20,547 bases of DNA from positions 1 through 20,547 of the forward strand of contig JAIBJP010000016.1 in the NCBI GenBank assembly GCA_020029625.1, read 5' to 3'. Position numbers and translations under genes: made by a program. Below the pieces are notes generated by a model. That model saw only the letters and a list, made by a program, of their open reading frames with translations. It was not told where the DNA came from and searched no databases. Each line of letters opens with the position of its first letter. The stretch's first letter is position 1. This document shows, in pieces, positions 18,490 through 20,547 of the stretch. Source of the DNA: Actinomycetota bacterium (GTDB lineage: Bacteria; Actinomycetota; Thermoleophilia; Gaiellales; Gaiellaceae).

Positions 18490-20244
18490 CTACACCGCCG
18501 CCTTGCGCCGCTCCCGCGCCTGCGCGACCCACTTGAGCCCCTGGAGGTAGACGAGCGACTTCGGCCGACGCAGGATCTCTGCGGAACGAAGGCTGATGAG
18601 GAATTCCTCCGGGGTCTCGAAAGCCCGCATGCGCACGAGGCCCGTGCCCACTCCTTGGAGGACGTGAGCGTCGGAGCCGGCTCCCATCGTCAGGTTGTAC
18701 TTGCGGGCGAAACGGAGCGCCTCGTCGTTGAACCCTTCGAAGAGGAGACGGGCGTTGTAGACCTCGAACACGTCGATCTCGGCGAGATGCCGGTGGAGAG
18801 TCCCGGCGTCGGCGATCGAGTGCAGGCGATCGAAGGGGTGGGGGAGGTAGACGACACCGTTCTGCTCCCGGATGGCGGCGATCGTCTCGCCCATGGACAT
18901 GCCACGTGGGATCTCCCGCTCGAGGAAGAGTCCGATCACCTCCCCTGAGGCCGTCTTTACCTCCTCGCCGGGGATGACGACGAGCTGACGACGGCGCGCG
19001 AGCTCGACGGCCTCGAGCGCTCCGCTAAAGACGTTGTGGTCGGTGATCGCGATAGCGCCCATCCCCTGCGCCTCCGCGTGGTCGAGGAGAGCGTCCACGG
19101 GCACCGCGCAGTCGTGGGAGTGCTCGGTGTGCATGTGTAGGTCGCAGAGCACGAGCGGCCGGTCGGCGAGCGGGTCGGTTCGGGCAGGAGCCCGGCGGCG
19201 GCGGCCCATCACGGATCCGTAGATCGCCTCGAGCTCGTCGCCGAGAGCCGAGACGCTCTCGCCCTTCGTCGCCTCTCTCGCCTGCTGGGAAAGCTTCCCT
19301 CGCCAGTCCGGGTTCTCGGCCAGGCGAGCCATCGCCGCCGCGACGAGCTCGGGCTGCGAATCGGACCCGGGCGGGTCGAGGAGCGGCACCCCGGCCGCCT
19401 GGGCCTCCAGCGCGAGGCGGGCGAGCCCGCGCTGGGCGGGGATGAGCGCGGCCGCGCCAGCGATCGCCTTCGCACGCGCGTCGAAATCGAGAGCGGTTCG
19501 AACGTAGACGCGCCCGCGGACGGCCAGCGGCACGTACGGCCGCCCCGCCAGCGGCCGCGTCCGCAGGAGCACGAGCTCCCAGTCGGAGAGCTCGCGAAGA
19601 CCCCGCAGGGCCGCACGGGCGCGTGCCAGCTCGTCGGCGCGCCATTCCAGCAGGAAGCGGCGCGCGGGCTCGCCAGCTCCCCCTTTCGCGGGCTCGACTC
19701 CGTGCGGCAGCAGGCGGTACTTGCCCGGAAAGCGGGCGGTCGCTGCGGAAAGGGTCTCCTCTCCGACCGCCGTGAGCGCGTCGACACGCGCGAGCAAGCG
19801 CTCGCGCTGCTGGCGGCCCGGCGGATAGCCGAGGCGCTCCGGCGAGTGAAACGTGGCCACCGTCAGGGCACGTGCGTGCCTGAGGGCCAGATACGAGAGG
19901 CTGGGAAGGCCGGGCTCGTGCGCGTGGACGACGTCGAACGAATCAGCCGCGAGTGCCAGCTCGAGGTTGGCGCGGACCCCGAGCGGGACGCCCATGCGGC
20001 TCCGCCGCGAAACGGGGATCGCGGGGCCGAGCGCAACGGTTCCCTCGAGTGGGACGCGCTCGCGCCCGAGGCGCCTGAGCGCGCGCCGCCCGGCCGCGAG
20101 GTCGACGGCCCGGTTCGAAGGCGCGAGGATGACCACGTCGTGGCCTCGGCCCCGCAGCTCCTTGGCGGCGGCGGCGACGTGTTCGTTGACCGGGTGGGGC
20201 TGAGACCACGCGAACGGCGTGACCATGCAGATCCGAAGGCCCAT
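18490..20244 (-). CDS. Glycosyltransferase family 4-like protein fused to a PHP-domain phosphoesterase
   Basis: Residues 1 to about 345 resemble a GT-B glycosyltransferase: MVTPFAWSQPHPVNEHV at the N-terminus, VVHAHEPGLPSLSYLAL near 105-121, FHSPERLGY, and a C-terminal lobe with ARLALEAQAAGVPLL. After a basic Arg-rich linker (348-355), residues ~364-560 form a PHP metal-dependent phosphoesterase: DLHMHTEHSHD (368-378), ITDHNVFSG, IPGEEVKT, YLPHPFDRLHS and GAGSDAHVLQGVG. All PHP metal ligands are visible. A single protein could thus make a sugar conjugate and hydrolyse a phosphate ester, or PHP could be regulatory; neither is shown. ATG 20244 lies 7 bases after TAAACT, suggesting a leaderless start. 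The UDG-like gene follows after 38 bp. Confidence 0.88.
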   Translation of the reverse strand: MGLRICMVTPFAWSQPHPVNEHVAAAAKELRGRGHDVVILAPSNRAVDLAAGRRALRRLGRERVPLEGTVALGPAIPVSRRSRMGVPLGVRANLELALAADSFDVVHAHEPGLPSLSYLALRHARALTVATFHSPERLGYPPGRQQRERLLARVDALTAVGEETLSAATARFPGKYRLLPHGVEPAKGGAGEPARRFLLEWRADELARARAALRGLRELSDWELVLLRTRPLAGRPYVPLAVRGRVYVRTALDFDARAKAIAGAAALIPAQRGLARLALEAQAAGVPLLDPPGSDSQPELVAAAMARLAENPDWRGKLSQQAREATKGESVSALGDELEAIYGSVMGRRRRAPARTDPLADRPLVLCDLHMHTEHSHDCAVPVDALLDHAEAQGMGAIAITDHNVFSGALEAVELARRRQLVVIPGEEVKTASGEVIGLFLEREIPRGMSMGETIAAIREQNGVVYLPHPFDRLHSIADAGTLHRHLAEIDVFEVYNARLLFEGFNDEALRFARKYNLTMGAGSDAHVLQGVGTGLVRMRAFETPEEFLISLRSAEILRRPKSLVYLQGLKWVAQARERRKAAV

Positions 20245-20251
20245 CGAAGCG

Positions 20252-20257
20252 AGTTTA
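20252..20257 (-). promoter_or_regulatory. -10 element TAAACT of the GT-PHP gene
   Basis: TAAACT on the minus strand stands 7 bases before ATG 20244, in the 22-bp gap after the preceding gene. Predicted transcription starts on or next to the start codon. Confidence 0.5.
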
Positions 20258-20266
20258 GACCGGAGG

Positions 20267-20547
20267 TCAGAGAAGGGCGCGCGTCTCGGCAGCGTGCCAG
20301 TCGAGCCCCATCTTCTCGAACCGCTTAATCGCCTGGGCGATGAGGTCCTCGTTCTCGCGCATTAGCCCGAGTGCGCGGAGTGCGTAGGGCTCGAGGTATG
20401 TGTTCGGGCGGAGGAGCGGGGCGGCCTCCTCCTCGACCCGCCCGCGGTCGCCAAGGGCTACGAGTGCGTCCAGGCGCGCGGCCTGCGCGGCGGTGTAGGC
20501 GAAGTACATGGCCTCACCCGATTCGAGCAGGGCCTCGGCGGTCGCGA
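20267..20547 (-). CDS. C-terminal end of a TPR-like helical repeat protein, 5' end cut by window
   Basis: The frame is open to the window edge, so the upstream part of the gene is missing. The visible ~93 residues are paired amphipathic helices of TPR type (AAQAARLDALVALGDRGRVE, YLEPYALRALGLMRENEDL), ending with IKRFEKMGLDWHAAETRALL. This ending is like the last repeat of large cyclase or LuxR-type ATPase regulators in high-GC Gram-positives, whose TPR blocks finish with 'F..lGLdWhAA.TR'. That match is from memory, so the identity is open. The stop lies 22 bp before the GT-PHP start, which has its own -10. Confidence 0.6.
   Translation of the reverse strand, partial: ATAEALLESGEAMYFAYTAAQAARLDALVALGDRGRVEEEAAPLLRPNTYLEPYALRALGLMRENEDLIAQAIKRFEKMGLDWHAAETRALL

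Noticed and set aside
1..20547. CRISPR arrays, tRNA or rRNA genes, phage genes and insertion-sequence transposases
   Set aside because: No regularly spaced repeats, cloverleaf-like segments or transposase and integrase motifs were seen on either strand.

Overview
The window is about 20.5 kb of dense, high-GC bacterial DNA. Both strands carry genes, most gaps are under 100 bp, and codon third positions are mostly G or C. GTG and TTG starts are common, and several genes have a TANNNT -10 hexamer only 6-9 bp before the start codon, so their mRNAs are probably leaderless or nearly so. With Ku, an Hsp20 of the high-GC Gram-positive type and a 2,3-diphosphoglycerate-synthase-like protein, this suggests an actinobacterial lineage, perhaps Thermoleophilia. 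That placement is inference. I see no rRNA, tRNA, CRISPR array, phage or transposase gene.

Layout. 1-965: the end of an ArsR-SRPBCC fusion regulator faces a 59-aa membrane protein across a symmetric terminator. 1050-2738: a rhodanese whose catalytic Cys codon is UGA, followed in the same frame by an MFS exporter. 2735-3953: a 49-aa acidic ORF, a conserved hypothetical protein and MsrA. 3950-6145: an MMPL/RND exporter on the minus strand. 6238-7970: a 19-codon leader ORF, Ku, a 27-aa membrane peptide and a duplicated membrane protein, closely packed. 8083-8210: a pair of GGGGTCAGACCCC palindromes. 8220-10198 (minus): ornithine carbamoyltransferase, rhomboid protease and a minimal zincin. 10225-10776: Hsp20 behind a near-consensus promoter. 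10773-14683 (minus): an M3-like peptidase, a cyclic-2,3-DPG-synthase-family protein and carbamate kinase, the last preceded by two 19-bp operator-like sites. 14706-17208 (plus): YjbQ, an RNA m5U methyltransferase and a phosphoesterase. 17175-20547 (minus): a TPR-like protein end, a glycosyltransferase-PHP fusion, an odd uracil-DNA-glycosylase-like protein and a membrane protein with the catalytic signature of presenilin.

Themes. Four different proteases occur here (rhomboid, minimal zincin, M3-like, presenilin-like), two of them intramembrane. Redox and sulfur repair (MsrA, rhodanese), DNA repair (Ku, UDG-like) and protein quality control (Hsp20) give the region a stress-maintenance flavour. 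Ornithine carbamoyltransferase and carbamate kinase supply two steps of carbamoyl-phosphate metabolism without an arginine deiminase in view. The two strongest leads are the UGA at the rhodanese active site, a possible selenocysteine, and the bacterial presenilin-like protein with GLPD in place of GLGD.
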